Source: a virus. From it: a stretch of DNA of 64,000 bases. Location: the IMG/VR virus record IMGVR_UViG_3300025840_000032, positions 1 to 64,000 of that record. One strand, given 5' to 3'. Under the pieces are notes generated by a model that saw only the letters and a program-made list of their open reading frames with translations, had not been told where the DNA came from and did no database searches. The position numbers were made by a program, and so were the translations under genes. Shown here in pieces: positions 7,307-16,225 of this stretch (positions are counted from its first letter, which is position 1; each line of letters starts with the position of its first letter).

Positions 7307-8714
7307 TTTCTAACCAATCCATTGATGCAAAATATAATCCACTACCACCACCACCGGATTTTATAGGTGTTACAAATACATGTAAAATATTAGGTGTACC
7401 ATTTATATTATGTCCTAGCGAAAAGAAACTATCTTGTAAAGAGCTAATTACACTAGCATTATCTTTTGATACCAATACAGTGCTTATAACGTTACCGCCA
7501 GATAGATATTGTATGCCAGATCCTCCTACCCCCCAAGATACCGCTGAATTTGGCACACTAGATAACGATACTGAACCGGTATGAGCTGGATCAATTATTA
7601 ATCGTACCCTTGTGTCTATATTACTATCTGAATTAAGAATATTAAATATTTCCGGTGATATAACACCCTGTAATCTTGTTGAAGATAATGCAATCTGTAA
7701 TAATGAACATTCGGTTCCCACCGCAATACTAACTGGTGTATTAATTCCTGTATATGCCATTGTATCTACTGAACGTAATGTGCCTTGTTTTTGTACACCA
7801 CCTTCAGAATTAACATTAGCGCATATATGAAGTAAATTACCGGGGGTGCTACCGGTTTGTCTAATTTCAGCTCTTAATGGTAAATTTGGATTAGTAATAT
7901 AAACAGATTCTATATTATTAGAATTTAAAACTTCATGACAGTAATAGATTATCCCGTCTATTACAAACCCGAAACGAACTCTACCAACCCCTAACCATTC
8001 ATAATCAATTGTAAATATTTGAACTTTAGTCATATCAAGGGTAACACCGCTTGACCCGGTCCCGTTTAATGGATCAATATTCCACGCACTTTGAGGTACA
8101 TATACAGATGACGTGTTACCAGTCGAATTGCCAATATTAACAGATAATACATTATTTTCGTTTTTAAAATACATACCGGTATATTGATCATATGGAGCTG
8201 AAATGTTAGATTCAAAAAATCCGTATTTCATATCTAAACCATCTCCTCCAGATAAAATACCTGTAAACATATATTGTTGAGATTTACCAGGTTGATATGC
8301 AAATGATTGTTTAGTTTGTCTTATCACATAATCTCCACTTAAAGTGGTAGATAATAAAGTACCGGCATCGCCAGATTTAAATTGAACTATTCCGGACCCA
8401 TTAATAACTTCATTAAAAATAAATTCTCTTTTACTGAATAATTGTTTAACGGAAAAAATAGTTTGAGGTTGACTAACTCTTAATCGACCAAATGCATCCA
8501 CAGCACCATTATCACCAAAAGGTGTTGAGTTAGTAATTGATTGCCCTATATCATAAGTCAGTATAGCTGTTTTAGGAAATACTTGAGATTTAATACTCAA
8601 ATCGTTTTCCCAATATGCTGTTACTGGAGGAAATTTGCTATCATCTAATATTTCAACAAACTTCTGATATTCTAAAGTTTGAAACCCTGTGTTTAATGTT
8701 GTTCTCAATGACAT
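7299..8714 (-). CDS. FGRLRVS-type virion structural protein
   Basis: 471 residues, Gly/Ser/Asn-rich and mostly beta by appearance, with the segment DAFGRLRVSQPQTIFSVKQL near residue ~75 that marks a family of phage structural proteins often annotated as virion or tail proteins. No signal peptide or catalytic motif seen. It sits between small late proteins in the minus-strand block. Exact virion location unknown. Confidence 0.7.
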   Translation of the reverse strand: MSLRTTLNTGFQTLEYQKFVEILDDSKFPPVTAYWENDLSIKSQVFPKTAILTYDIGQSITNSTPFGDNGAVDAFGRLRVSQPQTIFSVKQLFSKREFIFNEVINGSGIVQFKSGDAGTLLSTTLSGDYVIRQTKQSFAYQPGKSQQYMFTGILSGGDGLDMKYGFFESNISAPYDQYTGMYFKNENNVLSVNIGNSTGNTSSVYVPQSAWNIDPLNGTGSSGVTLDMTKVQIFTIDYEWLGVGRVRFGFVIDGIIYYCHEVLNSNNIESVYITNPNLPLRAEIRQTGSTPGNLLHICANVNSEGGVQKQGTLRSVDTMAYTGINTPVSIAVGTECSLLQIALSSTRLQGVISPEIFNILNSDSNIDTRVRLIIDPAHTGSVSLSSVPNSAVSWGVGGSGIQYLSGGNVISTVLVSKDNASVISSLQDSFFSLGHNINGTPNILHVFVTPIKSGGGGSGLYFASMDWLENE

Positions 8715-8717
8715 ATG

Positions 8718-8948
8718 TTACTTTTTCTTCCAGATTTTACCTTTTCTACACCGGACTATAGCCCCGGATTTATATGCAGATGTTTTATTTCCATATACAG
8801 AATCTGCTTTTCGTTTACACCTGTCTTCTGCATCTTCTGATTTGATTTTTTTTCTTTTCTTTGTATTGTCGTTTAATCCTGTTTCTATTTTTGTAGAACC
8901 ACTATAAACTTCAAGAATCCTGTTAATTTTATCGTTAAATATTTTCAT
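8718..8948 (-). CDS. Small Lys-rich phage protein, tagged
   Basis: 76 residues. Starts MKIFNDKINRILEVYSG (tag-like) and ends with CKRKADSVYGNKTSAYKSGA and VRCRKGKIWKKK, a block common to many small phage proteins. Very basic; possible nucleic-acid binding. Ends 3 nt before the virion gene, so same operon. Confidence 0.7.
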   Translation of the reverse strand: MKIFNDKINRILEVYSGSTKIETGLNDNTKKRKKIKSEDAEDRCKRKADSVYGNKTSAYKSGAIVRCRKGKIWKKK

Positions 8949-8957
8949 ATTATTAAG

Positions 8958-9260
8958 TTACCAATTTTGACATGAGGCGTGACGAGCAGTACCTGGTTTA
9001 GCTGTTGAACATTTATGTCTAGCTCTAAAGCTTTTACGACGTTTAGGGTTACTCTTTTTAATGCGCAGATTAGGGTCTCCGTAGTGTATCCGTTTGTATC
9101 CCTTACCGGAAGGGTTTTTAACACACTTCATATATTTCTTATTTTTAAGGTAGGAGCTGGCTTGTTTTGTTGCTTTTGTACATCTAGCTCCTTTTTTCTC
9201 CAATATTTTAAAAAAATCAATATCTTCTTGTAAAAGATTGTATAAAGAATTAAAATCCAT
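8958..9260 (-). CDS. Small basic protein with ARHKC motif, tagged
   Basis: 100 residues. Tag-like start MDFNSLYNLLQEDIDFF; then a basic region with GYKRIHYGDPNLRIKK and KSFRARHKCSTAKPGTARH, a conserved block of small phage and large-virus proteins. The conserved Cys/His residues could coordinate metal. If the tag is cleaved after the Glu (LLQE), the mature product would be a ~85-residue basic protein. Divergent from the late gene at 9283. Confidence 0.7.
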   Translation of the reverse strand: MDFNSLYNLLQEDIDFFKILEKKGARCTKATKQASSYLKNKKYMKCVKNPSGKGYKRIHYGDPNLRIKKSNPKRRKSFRARHKCSTAKPGTARHASCQNW

Positions 9261-9269
9261 ACATTTATT

Positions 9270-9277
9270 TATAAATA
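9270..9277 (+). promoter_or_regulatory. Late promoter box (perfect consensus)
   Basis: TATAAATA, identical to the T4 late consensus, 5 nt before the ATG at 9283. Confidence 0.8.
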
Positions 9278-9282
9278 TTGGT

Positions 9283-9732
9283 ATGAATAAAGATGAAATC
9301 GTTTTACAACAGCTTTATATGGAATCTACCGGAGCTACTTTTAACCCTTCTTTAGGTCCTAACGCTAATTCCCCTATGCAAGACCCAATATTAACTAAAA
9401 TTGATATCGAAGATGTTAATACAGAAGATGAAGAACATGATAAAATTGATGACCACGAAGTTGATATGGCTCAATCAGAATTATACAAATTAGCCGAATA
9501 TGCTCCTAAATTATTGGATATGATCGGTAATTATAACGAACTCGAAGGGTGGGTTCAAGCTAAAATTACTAAAGCTAGTGACTATGTTTCAGATATTTAC
9601 CATTATTTGAAATATGAACAAGAAGGTCCAGGGCAAGACGTGGAAATGGATGTTGAAATTCAAGATGAAATGCCTGATGAAAACCAGGCATTAAATGATG
9701 AAATTGTTAAAAATTTAATGAGCCGGTTTTAA
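9283..9732 (+). CDS. Conserved virion-type protein
   Basis: 149 residues starting at the ATG 5 nt after a perfect late box; the upstream in-frame ATG at 9238 would lie before the promoter. Acidic linker followed by KLAEYAPKLLDMI, LEGWVQAKITKASDYVSDIYHYL, a block I recognise as recurring in T4-like marine phages, usually annotated as hypothetical or structural. Probably helical. Converges on the HxGH nucleotidyltransferase. Confidence 0.7.
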   Translation: MNKDEIVLQQLYMESTGATFNPSLGPNANSPMQDPILTKIDIEDVNTEDEEHDKIDDHEVDMAQSELYKLAEYAPKLLDMIGNYNELEGWVQAKITKASDYVSDIYHYLKYEQEGPGQDVEMDVEIQDEMPDENQALNDEIVKNLMSRF

Positions 9733-9736
9733 TCCG

Positions 9737-10339
9737 TTACTCTAAATTCTTTAAAATATTGTATACCGACATCACTACATTCCGGTTGTCTTTAAATTCA
9801 TCTGGAATGTAAGGCATTAATTTTTCTATCGTCAAATCGTCTAATATCTCACGGAAATCCGTAGCACTTAACTTGGATCCAGGCTCTCCAGGTGTCATTG
9901 GTGCTTCACTTATATTAAACGTTACCCCTTCTGGTGTGTATTTATCTGCCATGGCAAATCGCTTTGCATCATCCCCAACACCTCCAACCCCTAATAATAC
10001 CTGATCACCCGGGTTGGTTTGTTCCTTTAAAAAATCTAAAACATACTTAACTGGTTGAGGGTTAACTATTACTTGAACATTTTTAAGTGGTAATTTATCA
10101 ATATACTGTTCTAATACTTCAGCAGCTTTCTTTCCAGTAACCTTTTTACCTGCTGGAGTCTTTCTTGCACTCTTTTCAGATGGTTCACTTACTATAACAT
10201 ATAAATCATCAACCTGATCTGCAAAATATTTGATGTTGTTGAAATGCCCTTTATGTGGTGGTTTAAATGATCCAGGAAATAACCCAATCTTTCGTCCAGT
10301 TTGTTCTTTTAAATAGAAATCTTTAAATGTCTTGGCCAT
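9737..10339 (-). CDS. HxGH-type nucleotidyltransferase, tagged
   Basis: 200 residues. After the tag-like MAKTFKDFYLKEQTGRK comes IGLFPGSFKPPHKGHFNNI, the (T/H)xGH active site of the cytidylyltransferase/NMN-adenylyltransferase superfamily, and later GSKLSATDFREIL, matching the ISxTxxR nucleotide-binding motif. Such enzymes transfer AMP or CMP to a phosphate acceptor (NMN, phosphopantetheine, glycerol-P); the substrate here is unknown. Last gene of the 15.3-9.7 kb late operon with a ligase-like and a nuclease-like protein. Confidence 0.8.
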   Translation of the reverse strand: MAKTFKDFYLKEQTGRKIGLFPGSFKPPHKGHFNNIKYFADQVDDLYVIVSEPSEKSARKTPAGKKVTGKKAAEVLEQYIDKLPLKNVQVIVNPQPVKYVLDFLKEQTNPGDQVLLGVGGVGDDAKRFAMADKYTPEGVTFNISEAPMTPGEPGSKLSATDFREILDDLTIEKLMPYIPDEFKDNRNVVMSVYNILKNLE

Positions 10340-11606
10340 TATTTGTATTTAATGAAACCCAATTGTTATATAATTGTTTGAAATGTGAAGTAAATCGATT
10401 ATGTAACATATCCAGAAATTCTGTTTGTATGTTCATGTTGGTATCTAAAACTTCTGGGCTCGCTATCATTGAAAAAATAGATAAATCAACATCCATATCT
10501 AAAGTGTCAATGAATTCTTGCATATGTTCGTTAAACAATATATCGTAAACAAAAAATTCTATACTATGATACTTTTGCAATAATGTGATAAAAAATTGAT
10601 ACCGAATCTGCTTCAATGTAGCATCATAACTATATAAATCTGTAGACATATACTCATCGTATTTGTTCTTTATTTGTTTGTATATAGTCGGCAAATTATA
10701 CTCATCAATATCGGTGTCATCTACATGTAATACAGATCGTGATCCGAAAAGATCTAAATTGTTACCTGTGATAATATTGTTATCTGCAGAAGTGATTTTA
10801 ATATTAGGAACACCATACATACTTAATTCTGTATCACGTATAGTATGATAAACTAGCCCGTCAATTGATAATCCAATACCATTTCGATTAAGAACCCAAT
10901 CTAATAAATTTTCATCACCGTAATGATGTTGTTCTATGTAAAGATCTGTATCATGTAATGATTTAAATACAACTTCTCTAATGCTTGTCCCTGGGTTACC
11001 ATACCAAACAAACTTACCATATTCATAATTTGTTTGTTTTCGATGATCGTATATTTTATCTATGGTTAGGTCTTTTAGAAAATATAGTTTCCGAAAGGAT
11101 TCACATAAAAACCCTTGTTTACATAGTGTAAATCCTTTATATAATGATTTATCTGGTTCGGATTTAGGTTCATTATATCCAATTGAATGATATACCATAT
11201 TCTTATACTTTATTGGTTGTTTAAAAAACCAATCAGAAACATCTTCTGGTCTGTTATAATAATACTTTTGTTCTTTTTGTATAAAAACCAATAATTTATC
11301 ACTATTGTACCCTAAATCTTTAATTGTTGTTTCGTATAACTGTTTTACTTCTGGATAATAATTATTAACAACACATTCCGGGATAATTAATTTTAATGGT
11401 TTAAGTTCTTTTATTGCTTCAACATAAATATCCCAATTTGGTGGGTTAAACGTTCCACCATAATTAGGGTCAATATACCCACCAATACTACAATCGAACA
11501 AAACCGGGCCATCTTTACAAAGAAGAACGTAAATATCGTAATTAAATATGGTGCAAGACGGGTTGGGTTTATGGTTTAAGGTAGGATGATATTGTAGAAA
11601 TTCCAT
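10323..11606 (-). CDS. Unknown protein, glycosyltransferase-like C-terminus
   Basis: About 427 residues from the ATG at 11606 (a GTG at 11642 would overlap the upstream gene). Aromatic-rich. The part around WYGNPGTSIREVVF, HYGDENLLDWVLNRNGIGLS and IRDTELSMYGVPNIKI is reminiscent of the nucleotide-binding half of GT-B glycosyltransferases, but no diagnostic motif is present. Its position between a ligase-like protein and an HxGH nucleotidyltransferase suggests a shared pathway. Function uncertain. Confidence 0.6.
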   Translation of the reverse strand: MEFLQYHPTLNHKPNPSCTIFNYDIYVLLCKDGPVLFDCSIGGYIDPNYGGTFNPPNWDIYVEAIKELKPLKLIIPECVVNNYYPEVKQLYETTIKDLGYNSDKLLVFIQKEQKYYYNRPEDVSDWFFKQPIKYKNMVYHSIGYNEPKSEPDKSLYKGFTLCKQGFLCESFRKLYFLKDLTIDKIYDHRKQTNYEYGKFVWYGNPGTSIREVVFKSLHDTDLYIEQHHYGDENLLDWVLNRNGIGLSIDGLVYHTIRDTELSMYGVPNIKITSADNNIITGNNLDLFGSRSVLHVDDTDIDEYNLPTIYKQIKNKYDEYMSTDLYSYDATLKQIRYQFFITLLQKYHSIEFFVYDILFNEHMQEFIDTLDMDVDLSIFSMIASPEVLDTNMNIQTEFLDMLHNRFTSHFKQLYNNWVSLNTNNGQDI

Positions 11607-11616
11607 GCATATTATT

Positions 11617-13011
11617 TTATCTTCGATTATATCCAGATCCACCGGGATCTTTCATACTTCTAGGATTGTTAAAATATGACGAGAAATCCATCTTACCACC
11701 ACCGTAATTTACCATCGGAGCTGATTGATCATCTTCTTCACTAGCAGCTAATTTTTGTCTAGCTGGTGATGCAAAGGCACCTCCCATACCATCAACAATA
11801 AAATCTCCAGTGATTTTAATTGAATTTGGATTACCGTGGGCATCTTTACCATAATCTTGATCAGTTATAACTATACCTTCATGCGATGATGTATCTCCGT
11901 ATTTATCTGTTGTATAGTTATTAAGAACTTCATTACCTAAAACTCGAGTAATATGATACGTTAACGCTCCATTGACTGCGGTTTGAATATCTTCTTCCTT
12001 ATATACTTCATCTAATGGTTGCTGACCATTTAAAACTGTCATGTAATTGTTCTTACTAACAGCTCCTAAAATTTTACCATCCAATGTTTGAATCTTATCA
12101 GTTTTAGGTATTTTTACCATCCGGTTAAACCATTGATCTAGTGGTTGTTCAACGGTTTCATTACGTGAATAAACCACGGTAAATGGTTGACCTAAAACGT
12201 GTTCAAAATTAACTACACCACGTTTTGTAACATATATCCCGGTAATCACATCAAAACCAAATTCTTCTGCAAAGGGTTTTACCTTTTCTCTGAGGGATTC
12301 TAATACTTCAGGATCGAATTGAATTTTTCTAGATACTGTTTTATCTATTACCATTTTACCAGAAACAGGGTCTTTATAAGTTGACGGTTTAAGGCCCGGT
12401 CTAGTTTCTTCACCTTGTCGATTTCGCTTTTGATAAAACTGATTAACACCATGAAATGCTATTAATTTAGCTGACCCATAATCGACGACATTTTCTTTAC
12501 CATCGATATATTCAGTATTAATAAATTTTGTTGGATCGGTATATAATCCTAGATCCATTAATTCATCTTTTATTGAAGGTAATGCTGCATTCATAATCTC
12601 CAATATCATTTTACCTTTACGAATCATCCCATGAGCTTTACCAGTTACTGGGTCGGGTTGAAATCTAGTTTGAAGATTATCGATGGTTATACCCCTAACA
12701 TCAATTTCTTTTTGTGAACCACGATCTAATGCAAATTGTTTTGGATTATTTGGATCGTGTTCGTCGCCAACTACCTTTAATGATAGGTTCACACCATCTA
12801 ATTTAACGGTTGCGGTTCCGTGGTCTAATTTTTCAACTGCATCATAAAATGTAGAAACGATATCATCAAGAGTTTTAACAGATGGTACATCAAACGGGTG
12901 CCACATATGCCCTCCCGCTCCGCCGGAAAGTAATAATTGTTCATCGGTTTGTTGTAATGTACCGATTTTATACAAGTTAAAAATATTATCGTTTTCGTTT
13001 AATAATTTCAT
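11617..13011 (-). CDS. ATP-dependent ligase-like nucleotidyltransferase
   Basis: 464 residues. TATVKLDGVNLSLK carries the KxDG motif I (Lys as AMP acceptor) of covalent nucleotidyltransferases. EYIDGKENVVDYG and KLIAFHG resemble motif III, SSHEGIVI is motif IV and SIKITGDFIV fits motif V (K-x-K, partly changed). This places it with DNA/RNA ligases, without a recognised OB domain. Tag-like N-terminus MKLLNENDNIFNLYKI. Ends with a Gly/Asn-rich tail. Starts 4 nt inside the nuclease-like gene. Substrate unknown. Confidence 0.7.
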   Translation of the reverse strand: MKLLNENDNIFNLYKIGTLQQTDEQLLLSGGAGGHMWHPFDVPSVKTLDDIVSTFYDAVEKLDHGTATVKLDGVNLSLKVVGDEHDPNNPKQFALDRGSQKEIDVRGITIDNLQTRFQPDPVTGKAHGMIRKGKMILEIMNAALPSIKDELMDLGLYTDPTKFINTEYIDGKENVVDYGSAKLIAFHGVNQFYQKRNRQGEETRPGLKPSTYKDPVSGKMVIDKTVSRKIQFDPEVLESLREKVKPFAEEFGFDVITGIYVTKRGVVNFEHVLGQPFTVVYSRNETVEQPLDQWFNRMVKIPKTDKIQTLDGKILGAVSKNNYMTVLNGQQPLDEVYKEEDIQTAVNGALTYHITRVLGNEVLNNYTTDKYGDTSSHEGIVITDQDYGKDAHGNPNSIKITGDFIVDGMGGAFASPARQKLAASEEDDQSAPMVNYGGGKMDFSSYFNNPRSMKDPGGSGYNRR

Positions 13012-14456
13012 GTTAAAATAATTCTAGGTGATCTAGCAAATACTGTTTGTGATTTAAATCCACTACCTTCAAATACATCAATATATACGTCAAACTGTAC
13101 TTCTGGTACTTTTTCTAATTGGGAATATATTTTTTGAATACTAGGTTCTTTACAATTAATTACAACACATGTAAATTTATTATCATTCCCAGCTGTTAAG
13201 TAATCAAAACCTATGTGTTCTTGATAACATACAATTGCAATAGCTCCAACTAATCGTTGAAAGTTATCATAATTGACACGAGGGTTAAATTGTGTAAAAT
13301 CTCTCTCTTTAAAGAAATGTTGGAGATCCTTTCGGAGATTATGTTTTATGTGTTCATACGTCTTGAGTTCGGAAAACACTTTAACGTAATTCCCCACATC
13401 ATCTCCTTCGTCGCTGAAAAGGGATGCTATTTGTGATGGTAAGTTGGTTTGTTTTTTACCAGCAGTAGCCATTTTTTGATTAAGTTTGTCAATAATAGCT
13501 GTATAATATGTTAATTGTGTCCCACCTCTAGATGATGGTGTAAAACTTTTAGTGATATATGTATTGAAAAATTCGCGTATATCTGCTTTATCAATACCGG
13601 CTTTTAAATTAGTTGGAATAGACACACCGGAGTTGTTAAGTATTGCTTTTGCTTTTTCATATGCCTGTTCAGCTAATTCGAATTTTTGTTGATCAGCGTA
13701 ATCTTTAACCAATTGAAAATAATTGATTAATTTTTGGAACTTTTCATATTGTAAATCGGTATATACACTTTGAGCAACTAATCTGCTACTAATTTTGTTC
13801 ATATTACCATCTCCACCTAATACTGCACCGGATCCTCCAACACCGTTTGTTTTGATCTCAACTTCTTCTCCAGACCATTGTAAATCCCCACTTTTCCCTT
13901 TCTTTGCAGTTCCAAATATTGAAAATGTTGCTTCTCCTAACCCAACATTAGTGGATGCCCCTGGTTTGATATTTAAATGAATCTCTTTGATTAAATTTTC
14001 TAACCCTCCCCTGTCGTTTTCTTTGAATTGTCTAGGAAGTTTGTCAATAATTGCATCAACAAAATTTGTAACCTTAAGAACTCCAAGATCTTCTAAAGAT
14101 AATAACCTATCTTTAAATTTTGCCAGATAATTTATTAATTCCACTGCATGGTTATAGCCAGAATTAATAATGATAGACTGCATTTGATCAACTGCTGGTT
14201 TACTACCTTTTCCGGACCAATCACCATTTTTAAAAATGGTTTGTATAGCCTCTTCTATATCATTTTCAGCTTCTATCCGGATTCTATTACGGATTTTTTT
14301 GGCATATACATCTGTTAATGTATAATTTTCCGCATCACCGTCTTTGAAATCAAATGACACGGTTACATCTTCTCCAAGAATTTGCTGTCTTGGTAATTTA
14401 GGAACAGATTTATACGCAACTTGAGCGTAAATGTCTTGTAATGATCGGTAGTTCAT
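13008..14456 (-). CDS. PD-(D/E)XK-like nuclease candidate
   Basis: 482 residues. A glycine-rich region around residues ~190-215 reads KKGKSGDLQW then EEVEIKTNG: Asp, a short gap and E-x-K as in the PD-(D/E)XK nuclease core. The rest is helical with no recognised domain. Coupled (ATGA-type overlap) to the ligase-like gene downstream. A nuclease next to a ligase-like enzyme suggests coupled cutting and sealing, but that is inference from context. Confidence 0.6.
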   Translation of the reverse strand: MNYRSLQDIYAQVAYKSVPKLPRQQILGEDVTVSFDFKDGDAENYTLTDVYAKKIRNRIRIEAENDIEEAIQTIFKNGDWSGKGSKPAVDQMQSIIINSGYNHAVELINYLAKFKDRLLSLEDLGVLKVTNFVDAIIDKLPRQFKENDRGGLENLIKEIHLNIKPGASTNVGLGEATFSIFGTAKKGKSGDLQWSGEEVEIKTNGVGGSGAVLGGDGNMNKISSRLVAQSVYTDLQYEKFQKLINYFQLVKDYADQQKFELAEQAYEKAKAILNNSGVSIPTNLKAGIDKADIREFFNTYITKSFTPSSRGGTQLTYYTAIIDKLNQKMATAGKKQTNLPSQIASLFSDEGDDVGNYVKVFSELKTYEHIKHNLRKDLQHFFKERDFTQFNPRVNYDNFQRLVGAIAIVCYQEHIGFDYLTAGNDNKFTCVVINCKEPSIQKIYSQLEKVPEVQFDVYIDVFEGSGFKSQTVFARSPRIILT

Positions 14457-14459
14457 AAT

Positions 14460-14828
14460 TTAATAGTCTATATCTGGATCGTCGGAATATGTTGAAATAT
14501 ACCGTTTTATCTTTGATAACATTTCGCGACCGTTTTCTTCATTAATCTCTCCTTCTAAAATTTCACTTGGAATATCCCCATCAGTATTAATTTGTAATGC
14601 TTTCCTAATCAACCGGATTAATTCAACTTCACCTTCGGATGATAATTGTTGTACTTCAGGTTCTCCTTGGGGTTCAGCAGGGGGTTGAGGGGGCATAGGA
14701 TCGATAGGTTCGCCTGGTTGCTGAGGCATTTGAGCTGGATTGAACAACGGGTTAGGTCCTTGTTCATTAATCGCTTGGTGTCTAGAGTTCACCAGTTTAA
14801 AAAATTTGCTTTTAGTTGAAACGTTCAT
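14460..14828 (-). CDS. Pro/Gln-rich small late protein
   Basis: 122 residues. N-terminal ~22 residues contain FFKLVNSRHQAINEQ (tag-like), followed by a Pro/Gln/Glu linker of ~40 residues and a C-terminal helical part with EGEVELIRLIRKALQI. No family recognised. Sits 3 nt upstream of the nuclease-like gene in the same operon. Confidence 0.65.
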   Translation of the reverse strand: MNVSTKSKFFKLVNSRHQAINEQGPNPLFNPAQMPQQPGEPIDPMPPQPPAEPQGEPEVQQLSSEGEVELIRLIRKALQINTDGDIPSEILEGEINEENGREMLSKIKRYISTYSDDPDIDY

Positions 14829-14833
14829 AAGAT

Positions 14834-15295
14834 TTAAGATTGTAAAGCTTTCTTGAGGTTATTAGTATTGTCTTCATACTTTTTGACAGCTAATTTACTA
14901 ACATTTACCCTATTTTTTACTGCTCTATTAGCCTGATATGCTGATGTACCGACACCAAACGCACCTAATTGTTTAGTGGGTTTTTGAGCTAACCGTTCAA
15001 CTGCGTCATCAACATCATATTTGCTGCTAGAATCCTTTGAGCCTCTACCTGTAATAGCAAATTCGTCTTCATCCTCAGCTGAAGGAGTTGGATTTTTAAT
15101 GAGTTCATTAACTTTAAAATAGGTTCTAATTAAATTCTTGTACACGTCTGGGTTTTCATCGTGAGTAATTTTGGATGATGCAAATTCCAATACAACCGAA
15201 ATTTTTTCTAATAAATCTTTACTGATTTGTACTTTATCGGAGGTATCAGATACATATTTCTCAAACCCTTCGTTGATGGCTTGGTCAAATTTCAT
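14834..15295 (-). CDS. Hypothetical late protein, tagged; operon head
   Basis: 153 residues starting MKFDQAINEGFEKYV. Mostly helical, with an acidic centre (SAEDEDEF) and a basic C-terminal third. First gene of the late operon that runs down to 9737, with a late box exactly 5 nt before the ATG. Function unknown. Confidence 0.65.
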   Translation of the reverse strand: MKFDQAINEGFEKYVSDTSDKVQISKDLLEKISVVLEFASSKITHDENPDVYKNLIRTYFKVNELIKNPTPSAEDEDEFAITGRGSKDSSSKYDVDDAVERLAQKPTKQLGAFGVGTSAYQANRAVKNRVNVSKLAVKKYEDNTNNLKKALQS

Positions 15296-15300
15296 ATATC

Positions 15301-15308
15301 TATTTAAT
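15301..15308 (-). promoter_or_regulatory. Late promoter box
   Basis: ATTAAATA on the minus strand, 5 nt before the ATG at 15295. Confidence 0.55.
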
Positions 15309-15864
15309 GAAAAACAATTTGTTTAGTCTTAATGTCATTGAAATATTCTCCTGATAAAAACGTTAATCCATTGTTTTTCGCATATTTTTTGATCTTCTCA
15401 AATGTAAATCGTTCAATATTGAACTTATCAACAGCGGATTTTATCTTTAATAGCGTACCATGAGCTCTCCCGTCACCACGCGTGATTAGTTCTTTGAAGA
15501 ATTCTAACGATTTATATGAAATTACTATTTTAATTGGTAATAGTAACCTCATGCGCAATAATATGTTCGTTAAAATATGCAAATAATCTTGTTCATCAAC
15601 AAATTCAAGTATTGGGCTATCATAAAATTGAGTATTACAAAAATATACAACGGGTTTTGATGTATATTGTTTATTGTTAATGAAATCAATGGTTTCTTTA
15701 ATAGTAAAATGAATTAATATCCGGTGAATATCTTTATTTTTTGTAAAATTATCCTGTAGAAGTCCTAAATCATGCAGATGGTTAATCAAAGATATTTCAT
15801 AAGATTTGTGTATCTCATGAAAATCTTGTAAAAAGATATTAAATTCCGGAAATTCAAGATCCAT
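15304..15864 (-). CDS. Hypothetical protein
   Basis: 186 residues, aromatic and Ile-rich, with an internal RGDGRAHGTLLKIK segment; no family recognised. Its 3' end overlaps the late box of the next gene, so read-through and a separate late start may both feed the downstream operon. Confidence 0.65.
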   Translation of the reverse strand: MDLEFPEFNIFLQDFHEIHKSYEISLINHLHDLGLLQDNFTKNKDIHRILIHFTIKETIDFINNKQYTSKPVVYFCNTQFYDSPILEFVDEQDYLHILTNILLRMRLLLPIKIVISYKSLEFFKELITRGDGRAHGTLLKIKSAVDKFNIERFTFEKIKKYAKNNGLTFLSGEYFNDIKTKQIVFH

Positions 15865-15869
15865 ATCAT

Positions 15870-16094
15870 TTAGTATTCATTTTCTTGTTCATAATACTTT
15901 ACTATCAGAACAACACCAGTTATTACCAATATTAACCCAGTTAACGTTAATGTAACAGATAACGGTAACTCATACCACAGATCTTCAAATGGTTTAGTTT
16001 CCGGTACAAATGACCATATATAAAACGGTACCCAAATACCGATCCAGATAGGAATTGATCGAATAATCACATTTAATAAGTGTATCACTAACAT
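15870..16094 (-). CDS. Small two-helix membrane protein
   Basis: 74 residues with two hydrophobic segments (about residues 4-29 and 44-66), a short polar loop with ETKPFEDLWYE between them and a charged end KYYEQENEY. Size and topology fit a holin- or spanin-like membrane protein, but no lysis gene is adjacent, so function is open. The 131 nt upstream are non-coding and contain an RNA-like fold. Confidence 0.65.
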   Translation of the reverse strand: MLVIHLLNVIIRSIPIWIGIWVPFYIWSFVPETKPFEDLWYELPLSVTLTLTGLILVITGVVLIVKYYEQENEY

Positions 16095-16138
16095 GTGTGC
16101 ATGATAAAAACGATCTTAATTTAATCAACCATTTTTAT

Positions 16139-16214
16139 CGGAACGGATAGAAGGGTGAGATGTTTAATCCGGTGGAGGCAGGGGCCTGATAATAAAATAT
16201 TAACGTTCCGCCCA
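16139..16214. ncRNA. Structured intergenic element with tRNA-like closing stem
   Basis: CGGAACG (16139-16145) pairs perfectly with CGTTCCG (16204-16210), followed on the plus strand by CCCA. The 76-nt span is tRNA-sized. Inside are smaller possible stems (GGAT/ATCC, AGGC/GCCT, TAATA/TATTA) and a micro-frame MFNPVEAGA (16160-16186) ending in three consecutive in-frame stops. T-arm and anticodon arm of a normal tRNA are absent. Strand and role are unknown. Confidence 0.4.
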
Positions 16215-16225
16215 AAAGAAATCAA

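Noticed and set aside
15870-16094. Holin
   Set aside because: Two hydrophobic segments and the size fit, but no endolysin or spanin gene is nearby and no family motif is seen.
16139-16214. Canonical tRNA gene
   Set aside because: The length and acceptor-like stem with CCCA fit, but no TTCGA T-loop, T-stem, D-arm or anticodon stem can be drawn on either strand.
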